A stretch of DNA of 64,000 nt from DRKI01 sp011051875 (GCA_026990385.1 JALXDL010000100.1:1-64000); one strand, 5' to 3'; positions 16,880 through 29,413 are shown, counted from the stretch's first letter. Notes: generated by a model from the letters alone, not told the origin. Translations and numbers: made by a program.

Positions 16880-17940
16880 TGGCGGCGGACGGCGCCGACC
16901 GGAAGACCCGGCTGCAGGGGCTTCCGGTGCTGGGGATCTGCGGCTGCAGCGGCGCCGGCAAGACCACCCTCATCGAGGCCCTGCTGCCCATGCTTGGGAA
17001 CAGGGGCCTGCGGGTGGCCGTGGTCAAGCACGATGCCCACAATGTCCGGATCGACCGGCCGGGCAAGGACAGCGACCGGCTGTTCCGGGCCGGTGCCGAC
17101 ATCACGCTTTTCGGCGAAGAGCGGTTCTCCCGCTGGCACCATGACGACCGGGGCCTTGCCGACTGTCTCGTCCTGCTCTGCCGTCGCTACGACCTTGTCC
17201 TGGTGGAGGGACACGCCCGGACAGATGTTCCCAAGGTCTGGCTCCTCGGCAGCGGTTTCGGCGATCCGCCGCCGGGCCGGGGCGAGATCCTGGCCGTCTT
17301 TTCCCGTCCCGATTCCCGTCCCGCGGCCATGCTGGCCTGGATCGAGGAGTGGCTGACCAGGCAGGTGCGCCGGCCGGCGCCCTGGGGCTGCGTGCTCATC
17401 GGCGGCCGCAGCAGGCGGATGGGCTTTCCCAAGCACCTCATCGAGGAGAATGGCCGGACCTGGCTCGAGGCCACGGTGGCCAGGCTGAGCCCGGTAACCG
17501 AAGAGGTGGTCCTGGCCGGCAGCGGCACGGTACCTTCGTCCCTGGCCGGCCTGGCAAGGGTTCCCGACGTGCCGGGCCTGGCCGGTCCCATGGCCGGGAT
17601 CCTGGCCGTCATGCGCTGGCAGCCCGATGTCTCCTGGCTGGTCACGGCCTGCGATCAGCCCGATATCCAGACCCCTGCCCTGGAGTGGCTCCTGGAGCAG
17701 CGCGCGCCCGGGACCTGGGCCGTGCTGCCCGACCTGGAGGGGCGGGGGCGGCTGGAGCCGCTCCTGGCCTTCTATGACTGCCGCTGCCGCAACCACCTCG
17801 AGGTCCTGGCCCGGACCGGTGAGCTGCGCATCAGCAGGCTGGCCGGCCGCCACGGCATCCGCACCCCGCAGCCGCCGGCCGTTCTGCGCAGGGCCTGGCG
17901 CAACGTCAACACCCCGGCGGAACTGAAGGACCGCCACTGA
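16879..17940 (+). CDS. MobB-MobA fusion, molybdenum cofactor guanylylation
   Basis: The 353-aa protein joins two steps of molybdopterin guanine dinucleotide synthesis. Residues ~1-165 are MobB-like (P-loop GCSGAGKTT, VVKHDAH, EGHARTDVPKVW). Residues ~170-353 are the MobA nucleotidyltransferase (GGRSRRMGFPK, VPGLAGPMAGIL, TACDQPD, VNTPAEL). MobA attaches GMP to molybdopterin, and MobB assists with GTP binding. The start may be the ATG at 16879 or a GTG one codon earlier. It follows mqnD with an overlap; the pathway link is not obvious, but both serve anaerobic respiratory enzymes. Confidence 0.9.
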   Translation: MAADGADRKTRLQGLPVLGICGCSGAGKTTLIEALLPMLGNRGLRVAVVKHDAHNVRIDRPGKDSDRLFRAGADITLFGEERFSRWHHDDRGLADCLVLLCRRYDLVLVEGHARTDVPKVWLLGSGFGDPPPGRGEILAVFSRPDSRPAAMLAWIEEWLTRQVRRPAPWGCVLIGGRSRRMGFPKHLIEENGRTWLEATVARLSPVTEEVVLAGSGTVPSSLAGLARVPDVPGLAGPMAGILAVMRWQPDVSWLVTACDQPDIQTPALEWLLEQRAPGTWAVLPDLEGRGRLEPLLAFYDCRCRNHLEVLARTGELRISRLAGRHGIRTPQPPAVLRRAWRNVNTPAELKDRH

Positions 17941-17942
17941 GA

Positions 17943-20981
<3,039 letters not shown>

Positions 20982-21512
20982 GGGAACAGGGCAGGGTTGA
21001 GAAAAAACGATGGTGTGGTTGTACCTGGCCGCAGGATTGTATAACGCGTTGTTTCCACATCCTCAAGGCTGCAGGTTGGCACGGCTGCCACCGCCCTGTG
21101 CAGGCGTGCCGGTTCGCCACGGGCCCTCCATGCGGGCCGGCGCAACCGTGCAGAGCGGGGAGTTCCTGTGCCGACTTCCGCATGGTTTTCCGTGAGGAAA
21201 CCACTATAACAGAATCAACGGGGGGTGCCAGGAAAACAGGACACCGGGACACCATCACATCCTGGCATTCCGTCCCTGTATGGCCGTTCCCTCCTCACAG
21301 GTGGGCGGTACCGGTGGCAGGATGGCTTCACGTGATATACCCGGACAGGGAACAAAGATGCGGTTTGTCGGGCTCTTGCAAGCCAACAGGATCCAACCCC
21401 CGGGATGTGTTGCCATGGACGGGGCAGCATTATTGTTTGCGGTGTGGTATCATACGGCAAACGCACAGGTCCACGGAGCCAAGAGAACAGTTATGAAAAC
21501 AGTGAGATTCCG
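20982..21512. other. Divergent intergenic region with R1 copy
   Basis: This 530-bp gap separates the SNF2 gene and the plus-strand REC/PPDK_N gene. It holds R1 copy e and no credible gene. I do not see a clear promoter pair, although both genes must be transcribed outward from here. Confidence 0.5.
21036..21180 (+). repeat. R1 dispersed palindromic repeat, copy e
   Basis: Full-length copy: TGTATAACGCGTTGTTTCCA, CATCCTCAAGGCTG, left arm GGTTGGCACGGCTGCCACC and CCTGTGCAGGCGTGCCGG, spacer GGGCCCTCCATGCGG, right arm GCCGGCGCAACCGTGCAGAG and CCTGTGCCGAC. Order and spacing match copies a and d. Confidence 0.75.
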
Positions 21513-24509
21513 GTGCATGTGATCCAGCCGGCGCCGACCAGTTATCCGGAGGAGTTTGATCCCCATTTCAAGGTCTTCCATGAGCTGATGGCCTTCAAGG
21601 TGCGCGAGATCCTGCTGGTCTCCAGCCCCTATGACGCCTATATCCTGGAAGAAGACGGCAGCATGGCCTCGCGGATCATCAACGAGTACCATGGCCTCAA
21701 TCTCAGCCAGCCGCCGCGCATCACCTGGGTCGCCACCGCCGACCAGGCCTTTGACCTGCTGGAGCAGAAGCGTTTTGACCTGGTGGTCACCATGCCCCAC
21801 CTGGGCGGCATGGACGGCTGCACCTTGGGCCGGAGGATCAAGGAGGGGCACCGCGACCTGCCCGTGGTCCTGCTGTCCCATTCCGTGCGGGACGCGGTGG
21901 TGGTGCAGGAAAACGGCGACGCCTCCTGCATCGACAATACCTATGTCTGGTGCTGCGATTCCGACATCCTGCTCGCCATTGTCAAGAGTGTCGAGGATCA
22001 GCGCAACGTGGATTTCGACACCAGGCGGGCCATGGTCCGGGTCATCCTCCTGGTCGAGGACTCGGCCCTGCATCGTTCCAGCCTCCTGCCCATGCTCTAT
22101 GGCGAGGTGGTCAAGCAGACCCAGGCCGTGCTGGAGGAAGGGCTCAACGAAAAACACCGCCTGCTCAAGATGCGGGCCCGGCCCAAGATCCTGACCGCCT
22201 CCACCTATGAAGAGGCCCTGGCCCTGTTCAACCGCTACCGGCCCTATATCTTCAGTGTCATGTCCGATGCCCGTTTTCCCCGGGCCGGCAGGATGCAGGA
22301 CCGCGCCGGCCTGGACCTGCTGCGCTATATCCGCTCCACCTCCGCCGACCTGCCCCTGCTTATGCTGAGCACCGGGACCGGCAACGAGAAGCCGGCCCGC
22401 CGTATCCCGGCCGTGTTCGCGGACAAGAACGCCGGGAACCTGGACGACCTGGTCCACGATTTTTTTCTCCGCTACCTGGGATTCGGCGACTTTGTCTTCC
22501 GTCTGCCCGACGGCACCGAGGTCGGGCGGGCGGCAAGCCTGCGCGAGTTCGAGGAGCGCCTGAAGGATGTCCCGCTCCGTTCCCTGCTCTACCACGCCGC
22601 CAACAACCATTTTTCCCACTGGGTCATGGCCAGGGCCGAGGTGGGCCTGGCGGCGCGTCTGCACCAGGACAGGGTGGTGGCGATCACCGATGGCGAAGAG
22701 TTGCGCAGGGAGATCATCGCCGAGGTTCATGCCCTGCGCAGGATCCGACAGGAGGGAGTTGTGGCCCAGTTTTCAGAACGAGACTATGACCCGGAGATCA
22801 CCGATTTCGTTCGCATCGGCCGCGGGTCCATGGGCGGCAAGGCCAGGGGAATCGCATTCATCGCCTCCCGGCTCACCCTGGCAAAACGCACCGATTCCCC
22901 CCTTTCCCGCCACCGGGTCAGGATACCCCGGACCTGCGTGATCACCAACACCGGTTTTGACGACTTCATCGACCACAACCACCTGCGTCCGGTCGAGGAC
23001 GAGCCCGACGAGTCCATCGCCCGCCGTTTCCTGGCCGCCGACATGCCGGACTGGCTCCTGGCCGACCTGCGCAGTTTCCTGGCCCGGATCGACTATCCCC
23101 TCTCGGTCCGATCCTCCAGCATGCTCGAGGATGCCCAGTTCAGGCCCTATGCCGGGCTTTACAACACCTTCATGCTGGCCAACAGCGCCCGGGATTTCGA
23201 GGTGCGCCTCCAGCACCTGGTGCAGGCCGTGAAACTGGTCTATGCCTCCACCTGGTTTGCCAGCCCGCGGGCCTTTTCCCGCTCCATCGGCCAGCCACGG
23301 CAGGATTCCATGGCCGTGATCATCCAGCAGCTCGCCGGCAGCCGCTACGGTGATTTCTTCTATCCCGCCATCTCGGGAGTGGTCCAGTCGTACAACTACT
23401 ATCCGGTGGCCCCCATGCAGCCCGGGGACGGGATCGCCCGCATCGCCCTGGGCTTTGGCAAGACCGTGGTGGAAGGGGAGCAGAGCCTGCGGTTCTGCCC
23501 GGCCTATCCGCGCAACCTGCCCCAGTTCTCCACCGTGGACGAGATCCTGGCCAATGCCCAGCGCTGGTTCTACTGCCTGGACTGTTCGGATCCGGATCGC
23601 TTTGTCATGGATAATGCCAACCTGCGCCGGCGGGCCCTGGACGATGCCGCGAACGAGGAGCCGGTGCGCATGCTCTCGTCGACATATATCCCGGAGGAGC
23701 ACCGGATCCGGGACGCGGACCTGCCGGGCCAGAAGGTGCTCACCTTTGCGCCGGTGCTCAAGTACGGCGTCTACCCGCTGCCGGAATTGCTGCTGGAACT
23801 GCAGCAGCTGGGCCGGGAAGGCATGGGCTGCGAGGTCGAGATCGAGTTCGCCGTGGACCTGCGGCGGGATCCCGAACAATCGGTCTTCTACTTCCTGCAG
23901 ATCCGGCCCATTGTCACGGGCAGCGAAAAGCTGGAGGTCCATATCCGGCCGGCCGATCGGCAGCGGGCGGTCATCCATTCCCGCCGCTCCCTGGGACATG
24001 GTCGGTTCCGGATGCGGGACATCGTCTTTGTCCATCCCCACCGTTTCGAGTCCGCGGCCACCAGGAGCATGGCGCGGGAGATCGGCCGGATCAACCGCGG
24101 CCTGCACAAGGAGGGCCGACCCTATCTCCTGGTCGGACCGGGGCGCTGGGGCTCTGCGGATCCATGGCTGGGGATCCCGGTCCAGTGGGGGGACATCTCC
24201 GGGGTCGGCGCCATTATCGAGCTGCAGAACGCGGGCCTCAGGGCCGAAGCCTCGCAGGGGACCCACTTCTTCCAGAACATCACCTCACTCGGCATCCCGT
24301 ACCTGATGGTGACCGACCAGACGGATATCGCTGACCGGGAAGAGGAGGAGTTTATCGACTGGAAGTGGCTGCTGGGGCTGGAAATTGTCCGCCAGGAGCA
24401 GTATATTGTCCATGCCATGGCAGAGGAGCCATGGACGTTGAAGGTGGATGGTCTCTCCTCGGAAGGAATCCTGGTTCCGGCCGGGGACGGCCGGCAGGCA
24501 TCACCGTGA
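21513..24509 (+). CDS. REC-REC-PPDK_N fusion: PEP synthase-like ATP-grasp protein
   Basis: This protein of about 998 aa combines two receiver-like domains with a pyruvate phosphate dikinase N-terminal ATP-grasp domain. The first receiver (residues ~30-160) lacks a clear phospho-acceptor Asp (FDLVVTMPHLGGMDG). The second (~175-320) keeps VEDS and SDARFP and may be phosphorylated. The ATP-grasp part starts near residue 435 (GSMGGKARGIAF) and includes LSVRSSSMLEDAQ and IALGFGKTVVEGEQ. The swivelling His domain and PEP-binding barrel are absent, so it cannot be a complete PEP synthase. The start is uncertain: GTG 21513 or 21519, with no obvious SD; a frame from 21405 would be longer. Confidence 0.8.
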   Translation: MHVIQPAPTSYPEEFDPHFKVFHELMAFKVREILLVSSPYDAYILEEDGSMASRIINEYHGLNLSQPPRITWVATADQAFDLLEQKRFDLVVTMPHLGGMDGCTLGRRIKEGHRDLPVVLLSHSVRDAVVVQENGDASCIDNTYVWCCDSDILLAIVKSVEDQRNVDFDTRRAMVRVILLVEDSALHRSSLLPMLYGEVVKQTQAVLEEGLNEKHRLLKMRARPKILTASTYEEALALFNRYRPYIFSVMSDARFPRAGRMQDRAGLDLLRYIRSTSADLPLLMLSTGTGNEKPARRIPAVFADKNAGNLDDLVHDFFLRYLGFGDFVFRLPDGTEVGRAASLREFEERLKDVPLRSLLYHAANNHFSHWVMARAEVGLAARLHQDRVVAITDGEELRREIIAEVHALRRIRQEGVVAQFSERDYDPEITDFVRIGRGSMGGKARGIAFIASRLTLAKRTDSPLSRHRVRIPRTCVITNTGFDDFIDHNHLRPVEDEPDESIARRFLAADMPDWLLADLRSFLARIDYPLSVRSSSMLEDAQFRPYAGLYNTFMLANSARDFEVRLQHLVQAVKLVYASTWFASPRAFSRSIGQPRQDSMAVIIQQLAGSRYGDFFYPAISGVVQSYNYYPVAPMQPGDGIARIALGFGKTVVEGEQSLRFCPAYPRNLPQFSTVDEILANAQRWFYCLDCSDPDRFVMDNANLRRRALDDAANEEPVRMLSSTYIPEEHRIRDADLPGQKVLTFAPVLKYGVYPLPELLLELQQLGREGMGCEVEIEFAVDLRRDPEQSVFYFLQIRPIVTGSEKLEVHIRPADRQRAVIHSRRSLGHGRFRMRDIVFVHPHRFESAATRSMAREIGRINRGLHKEGRPYLLVGPGRWGSADPWLGIPVQWGDISGVGAIIELQNAGLRAEASQGTHFFQNITSLGIPYLMVTDQTDIADREEEEFIDWKWLLGLEIVRQEQYIVHAMAEEPWTLKVDGLSSEGILVPAGDGRQASP

Positions 24510-24569
24510 TCGGTTGCGTGCCACCCCCTGTCTGAAACTGCGCCGGTCGCCGCCGGACGGAGAAAGCCC

Positions 24570-25919
24570 ATGGAAGACATCATTGCCCGGATCGAGCAGA
24601 GAGACCCGGAACAGAAGGAATTTCACCAGGCCGTGCACGAGGTCCTCGAGACCGTTCGGCCTGTCCTGGACCGCAACCCGGAGTACCGCCAGCAGGCGGT
24701 GCTGGAGCGGATCACCGAGCCGGAACGGGTCATCATGTTCCGGGTTCCCTGGATGGACGACCAGGGGCAGGTCCATGTCAACCGGGGCTTCCGGGTGGAG
24801 ATGAACTCGGCCATCGGCCCCTACAAGGGCGGCCTGCGGTTCCACCCCTCGGTGACGCTCTCCATCATCAAGTTCCTGGCCTTTGAACAGGTCTTCAAGA
24901 ACTCGCTCACCACCCTGCACATGGGCGGCGGCAAGGGGGGGAGCGACTTCAACCCCAAGGGCCGCACCGATGGCGAGGTGATGCGCTTCTGCCAGTCCTT
25001 CATGGCCGAACTCTTCCGGCACATCGGGCCGGATACCGACGTGCCGGCGGGGGACATCGGGGTCGGGGCCCGGGAGATCGGCTACCTGTTCGGTATGTAC
25101 AAGAAGCTGCGCAACGAGTTCACCGGCGTGCTCACCGGCAAGAGCCTGGCCTGGGGCGGCAGCCTGATCCGGCCCGAGGCCACCGGCTACGGCGTGGTCT
25201 ACTTTGCCTCCGAGATGCTGGCCCGCCGGGGCGAAAGCATGGAGGGCAAGACCTGCCTGGTCTCGGGCTCGGGCAACGTGGCCCAGCACACGGTGGAGAA
25301 GATTCTCCAGCTTGGCGGCCGGGTGGTGACCCTGTCCGATTCCTCGGGCTATATCTATGACGAGGCCGGCATTGACCAGGACAAGCTGGAGTATGTCAAA
25401 CAGCTCAAGAACGTGCGCAGGGGCCGTATCAGGGAATACTGCGATGTCCATGTCGACGCTGACTACGTGGAGGCGGACCCTGCCCTGGATTACAATCCGC
25501 TCTGGGCTCACAAGGCCGACTGCGCCTTTCCCTGCGCCACGGAAAACGAGATCAACGAACGTGACGCCGCCAACCTGGTCAAGGGCGGGGTGCGGCTGGT
25601 CTGCGAGGGCGCCAACATGCCGTGCACGCCGGAGGCGGTGGACATCCTGCTCGAGAGCGGGGTGCTCTATGGTCCGGGCAAGGCGGCCAATGCGGGCGGC
25701 GTGGCCGTGTCCGGCCTGGAGATGGCCCAGAACTCCATGCGGCTGAGCTGGCCGGCCGAGGAGGTGGACTCGCGTCTCAAGCAGATCATGAAATCGATCC
25801 ACCACACCTGTGTCGATGCCGCCGCTGCCTACGGCTCGGAGGGCAACTACATGGTGGGTGCCAATATCGCCGGCTTTGTCAAGGTGGTCAATGCCATGCT
25901 CGACCAGGGACTGATCTGA
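24570..25919 (+). CDS. gdhA: NADP-specific glutamate dehydrogenase
   Basis: The 449-aa enzyme makes glutamate from 2-oxoglutarate, ammonia and NADPH. Substrate-site motifs are GPYKGGLRFHPSV (catalytic Lys region) and MGGGKGGSDFNPKG. The nucleotide fold contains VSGSGNVAQHTVEK, and the C-terminus has GPGKAANAGGVAVSGLEM. Length is standard for hexameric GDH-1. It starts 60 nt after the PPDK_N gene and is followed by bpt after 29 nt, so it may share transcription with both. Confidence 0.96.
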   Translation: MEDIIARIEQRDPEQKEFHQAVHEVLETVRPVLDRNPEYRQQAVLERITEPERVIMFRVPWMDDQGQVHVNRGFRVEMNSAIGPYKGGLRFHPSVTLSIIKFLAFEQVFKNSLTTLHMGGGKGGSDFNPKGRTDGEVMRFCQSFMAELFRHIGPDTDVPAGDIGVGAREIGYLFGMYKKLRNEFTGVLTGKSLAWGGSLIRPEATGYGVVYFASEMLARRGESMEGKTCLVSGSGNVAQHTVEKILQLGGRVVTLSDSSGYIYDEAGIDQDKLEYVKQLKNVRRGRIREYCDVHVDADYVEADPALDYNPLWAHKADCAFPCATENEINERDAANLVKGGVRLVCEGANMPCTPEAVDILLESGVLYGPGKAANAGGVAVSGLEMAQNSMRLSWPAEEVDSRLKQIMKSIHHTCVDAAAAYGSEGNYMVGANIAGFVKVVNAMLDQGLI

Positions 25920-25948
25920 AGAGTGATCGCAGACGGCAGGGGATTGTC

Positions 25949-26689
25949 ATGGTGAAGGAGGCGACAGGTTCCGCCGGGCAGCGTGAAGCGGACGGGATCG
26001 GAGCGGACCTGGAGCAGTACTTTGTCGATATCTCGACCAGCTGCCCCTATGGCCTGCACCAGATGGCGGTCTATCACCAGGCCATGTTTACTTCGCTGGA
26101 CAGCGGTACCATGGGCCGCTTCCTGGCCAATGGCTACCGGCGCAACGGCAACTGCATGTACAACATGCGCTGCCCGGCCTGCCGCGGCTGCGTGCCCATC
26201 CGGCTCCGGCCGGATGAGTTCCGGCCCAACCGCAACCAGCGGCGGGTCTGGAAGAAGAACAGCGATCTCACCGTGGGCGTGGCGCCCCTGACCATGGCGG
26301 ACGAGAACCTCGATCTCCTGGACCGCTTCCTGAAAACCCGCTTTCCCGATGGCCGGAGCGATGCCCACAGCTACTATTCCGGCTTCTTCATCACCAGCAT
26401 CACCCACTGCTTCGAGATCCGCTACCGCCTCGGCGACCGGTTGGTCGGCGTGGCCGTGGTCGATGGTTCGCGGGAATGGCTCAACGCGGTCTACTTCTAC
26501 TTCGATCCCGACCAGGGCTGGCGCAGTCCCGGTACCATGAACATCCTCTACCTGGTCAGCTTCTGCCGGAGTCACGGCATCGACTTTCTCTACCTGGGCT
26601 ACTGGATCGAGGATGTGCGGGCCATGCGCTACAAGTCGGCCTTCCGGCCGCACGAGCTGCTCATCGATGGACACTGGCAGCGACGGTAA
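25949..26689 (+). CDS. bpt: Aspartate/glutamate leucyltransferase
   Basis: This 246-aa aminoacyl-tRNA--protein transferase belongs to the arginyltransferase (Ate/Bpt) family, which adds an amino acid from tRNA to acidic N-termini to create an N-degron. The N-terminal Cys motif is intact (SCPYG, CMYNMRCPACRGCVPIR), and the C-terminal GNAT-like half has YFYFDPDQGWRSPGTMNILYL and YLGYWI with MRYKSAFRPHELL. I chose ATG 25949 because upstream codons lie inside gdhA in another frame. Leucyl versus arginyl specificity cannot be decided by eye; the bacterial Bpt type is the likely one. Confidence 0.9.
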   Translation: MVKEATGSAGQREADGIGADLEQYFVDISTSCPYGLHQMAVYHQAMFTSLDSGTMGRFLANGYRRNGNCMYNMRCPACRGCVPIRLRPDEFRPNRNQRRVWKKNSDLTVGVAPLTMADENLDLLDRFLKTRFPDGRSDAHSYYSGFFITSITHCFEIRYRLGDRLVGVAVVDGSREWLNAVYFYFDPDQGWRSPGTMNILYLVSFCRSHGIDFLYLGYWIEDVRAMRYKSAFRPHELLIDGHWQRR

Positions 26690-27800
26690 TCTTCTTTCCC
26701 GGGCCTGGTTGCCGCTCCTGGTCGTGGCCGCATGCCTGCTCCTGCCGCTTGCCGGAGCTCTCTATGATGGCCAGCCGCCGGACCGGTTTCTGGAGTTCCC
26801 GCCCCTGACCAGGTATGTTCGTCACGCGCCCTTCTCGTTCCCACTTTTTCTTGGCAGCCTGGTGCTTTTTGCCCTGCTGGTCATTGGTTTTGCCGTCTTT
26901 CTCCATCGCGGCCGCGGCCAGGCCGGGACGCCGGCAGGAAAGGCCGGTCCCATGCCCTGGTGGGGATGGTCCGGCCTGCTGCTGGCCCTTGCCGCATGGG
27001 TCCTCGCCTGGACCCGGTTCCCCTGGTTCCGGCCCCTGCAGCCCTACACCTTCACGCCGCTCTGGCTCGGGTACATACTGGCGGTCTCCGGCTGGACCGC
27101 GGCCCGCTCCGGATCCTGTCTTCTGCTCTGGCAGCCGGGACGCTTTCTGCTCCTTTTCCCGGTCAGCAGCCTTTTCTGGTGGTACTTTGAATACCTGAAC
27201 CGATTTGTCCAGAACTGGTATTACGTGGGCGTGGAGAATTTTTCCGCCACCGCCTATGTCCTCCATGCCACGATCTGCTTCTCCACGGTCCTGCCGGCGG
27301 TGGCCTCGACCACCGAACTGCTGGACACGGTTCCCCTGCTGCACGGGCCGCTGCATCGGAGACACCACCACCGCTTCCGCCCGCCCCGGCCGGCAGGCCT
27401 GCTCCTGCTGCTTGTCTCCCTGGCCGGCCTGGCCGGAATCGGCATTGTACCCGACCTGCTCTTTCCCCTGGTCTGGGTGGCACCGTTGCTGGTGCTGATC
27501 TCCCTGCAGGTGATCGCGGGTCGGCGCACCATCTTTGCCGCCCTGGGGGCCGGCGACTGGCGGCCCGTTCTCCTGCCGCCCCTGGCCGCCCTGGCCTGCG
27601 GTTTTTTCTGGGAGATGTGGAACTGGAAGAGCCTGCCCCGGTGGCACTACTCCATCCCCTTTGTCGACGCCCTGCACCTCTTTGCCATGCCGCTGCCCGG
27701 CTACATGGGGTATCTCCCCTTTGGCCTTGAATGTTATGCCCTCACCCGCCTCCTCGGCCTGGATCCCCTGGCCCGGACCCAGTTCGGACACCGGAGTTGA
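26667..27800 (+). CDS. Polytopic inner-membrane protein of unknown function
   Basis: The 377-aa protein has about ten hydrophobic segments, including LLVVAACLLLPLAGAL, FLGSLVLFALLVIGFAVFL, GLLLALAAWVLAW, LLLLLVSLAGLAG and LLPPLAALACGFFWEMWNW. Trp and Pro residues are frequent in the loops, and the last third holds a conserved-looking WHYSIPFVDALHLFAMPLPG segment. The start overlaps the bpt stop by 23 bases, which suggests coupling, but an internal start cannot be excluded. I recognise no family, and no function is proposed. Confidence 0.75.
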   Translation: MDTGSDGNLLSRAWLPLLVVAACLLLPLAGALYDGQPPDRFLEFPPLTRYVRHAPFSFPLFLGSLVLFALLVIGFAVFLHRGRGQAGTPAGKAGPMPWWGWSGLLLALAAWVLAWTRFPWFRPLQPYTFTPLWLGYILAVSGWTAARSGSCLLLWQPGRFLLLFPVSSLFWWYFEYLNRFVQNWYYVGVENFSATAYVLHATICFSTVLPAVASTTELLDTVPLLHGPLHRRHHHRFRPPRPAGLLLLLVSLAGLAGIGIVPDLLFPLVWVAPLLVLISLQVIAGRRTIFAALGAGDWRPVLLPPLAALACGFFWEMWNWKSLPRWHYSIPFVDALHLFAMPLPGYMGYLPFGLECYALTRLLGLDPLARTQFGHRS

Positions 27801-27825
27801 CGCACACCACGTCGTGGTGTATTGA
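27797..27825 (+). promoter_or_regulatory. Possible promoter with an operator-like palindrome in the spacer
   Basis: TTGACG at 27797-27802 and a weak TATTGA at 27820-27825 are 17 nt apart. Between them lies a perfect palindrome, ACACCACG-T-CGTGGTGT (27804-27820). It would suit a repressor site for the DUF1566 gene that starts 100 nt downstream, or simply a hairpin after the membrane gene. Confidence 0.3.
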
Positions 27826-27926
27826 TTGCCGGTGACACCTGTCCGTATTCCTTCCCCGGACGGGCTGGCGGCAGGTCCGCTGATCCGGGTGCGGACTCTG
27901 AAAACCATTTCACCGAGGTGACGACA

Positions 27927-28433
27927 ATGTGGAATACATGGAAATTTGGTAGCGCGGCGATCTTCTTTCTTCTCTGTCTCCTGGCCGCGAGCATGGCAAC
28001 CCCGTCCAGGGCGGCCGATCCCGGTCCTGCGCGGCAGCAACGGTTTGTCGACCATCATGACGGGACCGTGACCGATACCAGGACCGGCCTCATGTGGGCC
28101 ACCAGTGACAACGGAGCGGACATCCAGTGGTGGGATGCGGATCTCTACTGCAAGGCCAGCAGGGCCGGAGGCTACACGGACTGGCGCCTGCCCACGCCCA
28201 GGGAACTGGCCACCCTCTATGATCCGGCCTGGAAAAAGACGACTCCCTACGGCATCGCCCCCGTGCTCCACCTCTCGGACCGGTGCCCCTGGACCTCGAC
28301 GACCAATCTCAATGCCGCGGTCTGCTTCAGCTTTGTCACCGGAAAGAAGGTCTGGGCCCGCCGCAACGACTCCTTCCAGCTCCGGGTCCTGCCGGTCCGC
28401 GGTCCCCGGGACGCATCGGAGGAGGAGCACTGA
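27927..28433 (+). CDS. Secreted DUF1566 domain protein
   Basis: The 168-aa protein has a signal peptide (AAIFFLLCLLAASMATPSRA) and a single DUF1566-like domain with the usual signature: GTVTDTRTGLMWA, GGYTDWRLPTPRELATLYD, a central CPWTST and the C-terminal FQLRVLPVRGP. These lectin-like modules are common in secreted proteins of deltaproteobacteria; their ligand is unknown. The ATG at 27927 has an SD-like GAGGTGA upstream. It converges on the next gene with only seven bases between. Confidence 0.82.
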   Translation: MWNTWKFGSAAIFFLLCLLAASMATPSRAADPGPARQQRFVDHHDGTVTDTRTGLMWATSDNGADIQWWDADLYCKASRAGGYTDWRLPTPRELATLYDPAWKKTTPYGIAPVLHLSDRCPWTSTTNLNAAVCFSFVTGKKVWARRNDSFQLRVLPVRGPRDASEEEH

Positions 28434-28440
28434 GCTGCGC

Positions 28441-29226
28441 TCAGCGGGGCATCACCCGGTAGTCGTCAAAGTAGACCACGCTGTCCGCCTTGGTCCATAA
28501 CCCCACCTTTCCCGACACCGGCTGCGGCAGTTGCGTGGAAAGGTAGTGGTGCCCGTTGACAAAGCCCTTGACCAGGTTGCCGTCCACGACAAGCGTCAGG
28601 GTGTGCCATACGCGGCTGGGGGTGTTGACATTGCGGACCCAGCTCACCGAACTGCGCCGACCGGCCTTGTAGCGCCACAGGACCAGGTTGTTCTCCAGGG
28701 GATTGGCGCGCAGGGCATAGTAGTCACCATTTGGCTTGAGATCAAAGAGAATGCCCGCCCCCTGGTCGATCCTGCCGGCCATGGCCTTGAACCGGACCGT
28801 AATCTTCCCGCTGGTGAAGTTGTCGACCTTTGTCGCCACGGCAAAGGGATAGTAGGCATAGGCAGTGACATTGTCGAGAAACTCGGCATAACGTTTGCCG
28901 TACAGGGCGCGCGCCTTGTCGGCCAGCCCGGCGGACGCCACCCCCTGCTTCCACCTGCTGCCATCCACCACCAGCACCGTGTTGTCCCCATCCTTGCCGA
29001 TCACCCAGTTTCCCACGGCGGCCACAAAACTCCTGGGCGGCGCACCCACGGTCTCACCGGAGAAGTCGAACAGGATTGTTCCCTGGTCCCCGGCCTCCGC
29101 AGCCATGGCCGTTGCCATTGCGGACATTCTGCCGTTATGTGGCGCCGGCCCGGTACCGGGGCATGGAAAACCGCCCAGGACCGTCAGGCCCAGGGCCATG
29201 GCGGCAACAAGAATTTTTTTGTTCAT
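28441..29226 (-). CDS. Secreted LamG/DUF1080-like beta-sandwich protein
   Basis: This 261-aa protein has a signal peptide and then a jelly-roll-like domain: GTILFDFSGETVGAPP, GNWVIGKDGDNTVLVVDGSRWKQG, KVDNFTSGKITVRFKAMAG, RVWHTLTLVVDGNLVKGFVNG and YFDDYRVMPR. The pattern resembles LamG or DUF1080-type carbohydrate-binding or glycosidase-associated folds. No catalytic residues can be assigned by eye. It may be a periplasmic sugar-binding protein, but that is inference from fold. It is followed after 188 nt upstream by the ABC exporter operon on the same strand. Confidence 0.6.
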   Translation of the reverse strand: MNKKILVAAMALGLTVLGGFPCPGTGPAPHNGRMSAMATAMAAEAGDQGTILFDFSGETVGAPPRSFVAAVGNWVIGKDGDNTVLVVDGSRWKQGVASAGLADKARALYGKRYAEFLDNVTAYAYYPFAVATKVDNFTSGKITVRFKAMAGRIDQGAGILFDLKPNGDYYALRANPLENNLVLWRYKAGRRSSVSWVRNVNTPSRVWHTLTLVVDGNLVKGFVNGHHYLSTQLPQPVSGKVGLWTKADSVVYFDDYRVMPR

Positions 29227-29413
29227 GTCCTGGCTCCTTTACTGAAGGGATTTTCAGTATCGTTTCGGGCCGGCGGTGCCCGCCTGACCCAGCCGTCCTG
29301 GAGAGGGGCGTGGCCGGCGGTGTTCCGGTGGCCTGGTGGGAACATGAATGGTTCTTATTCTATCCGATGCTGTACCGTCAAGTCATTTCATGAGATTGAC
29401 GAACGGGATCCGT

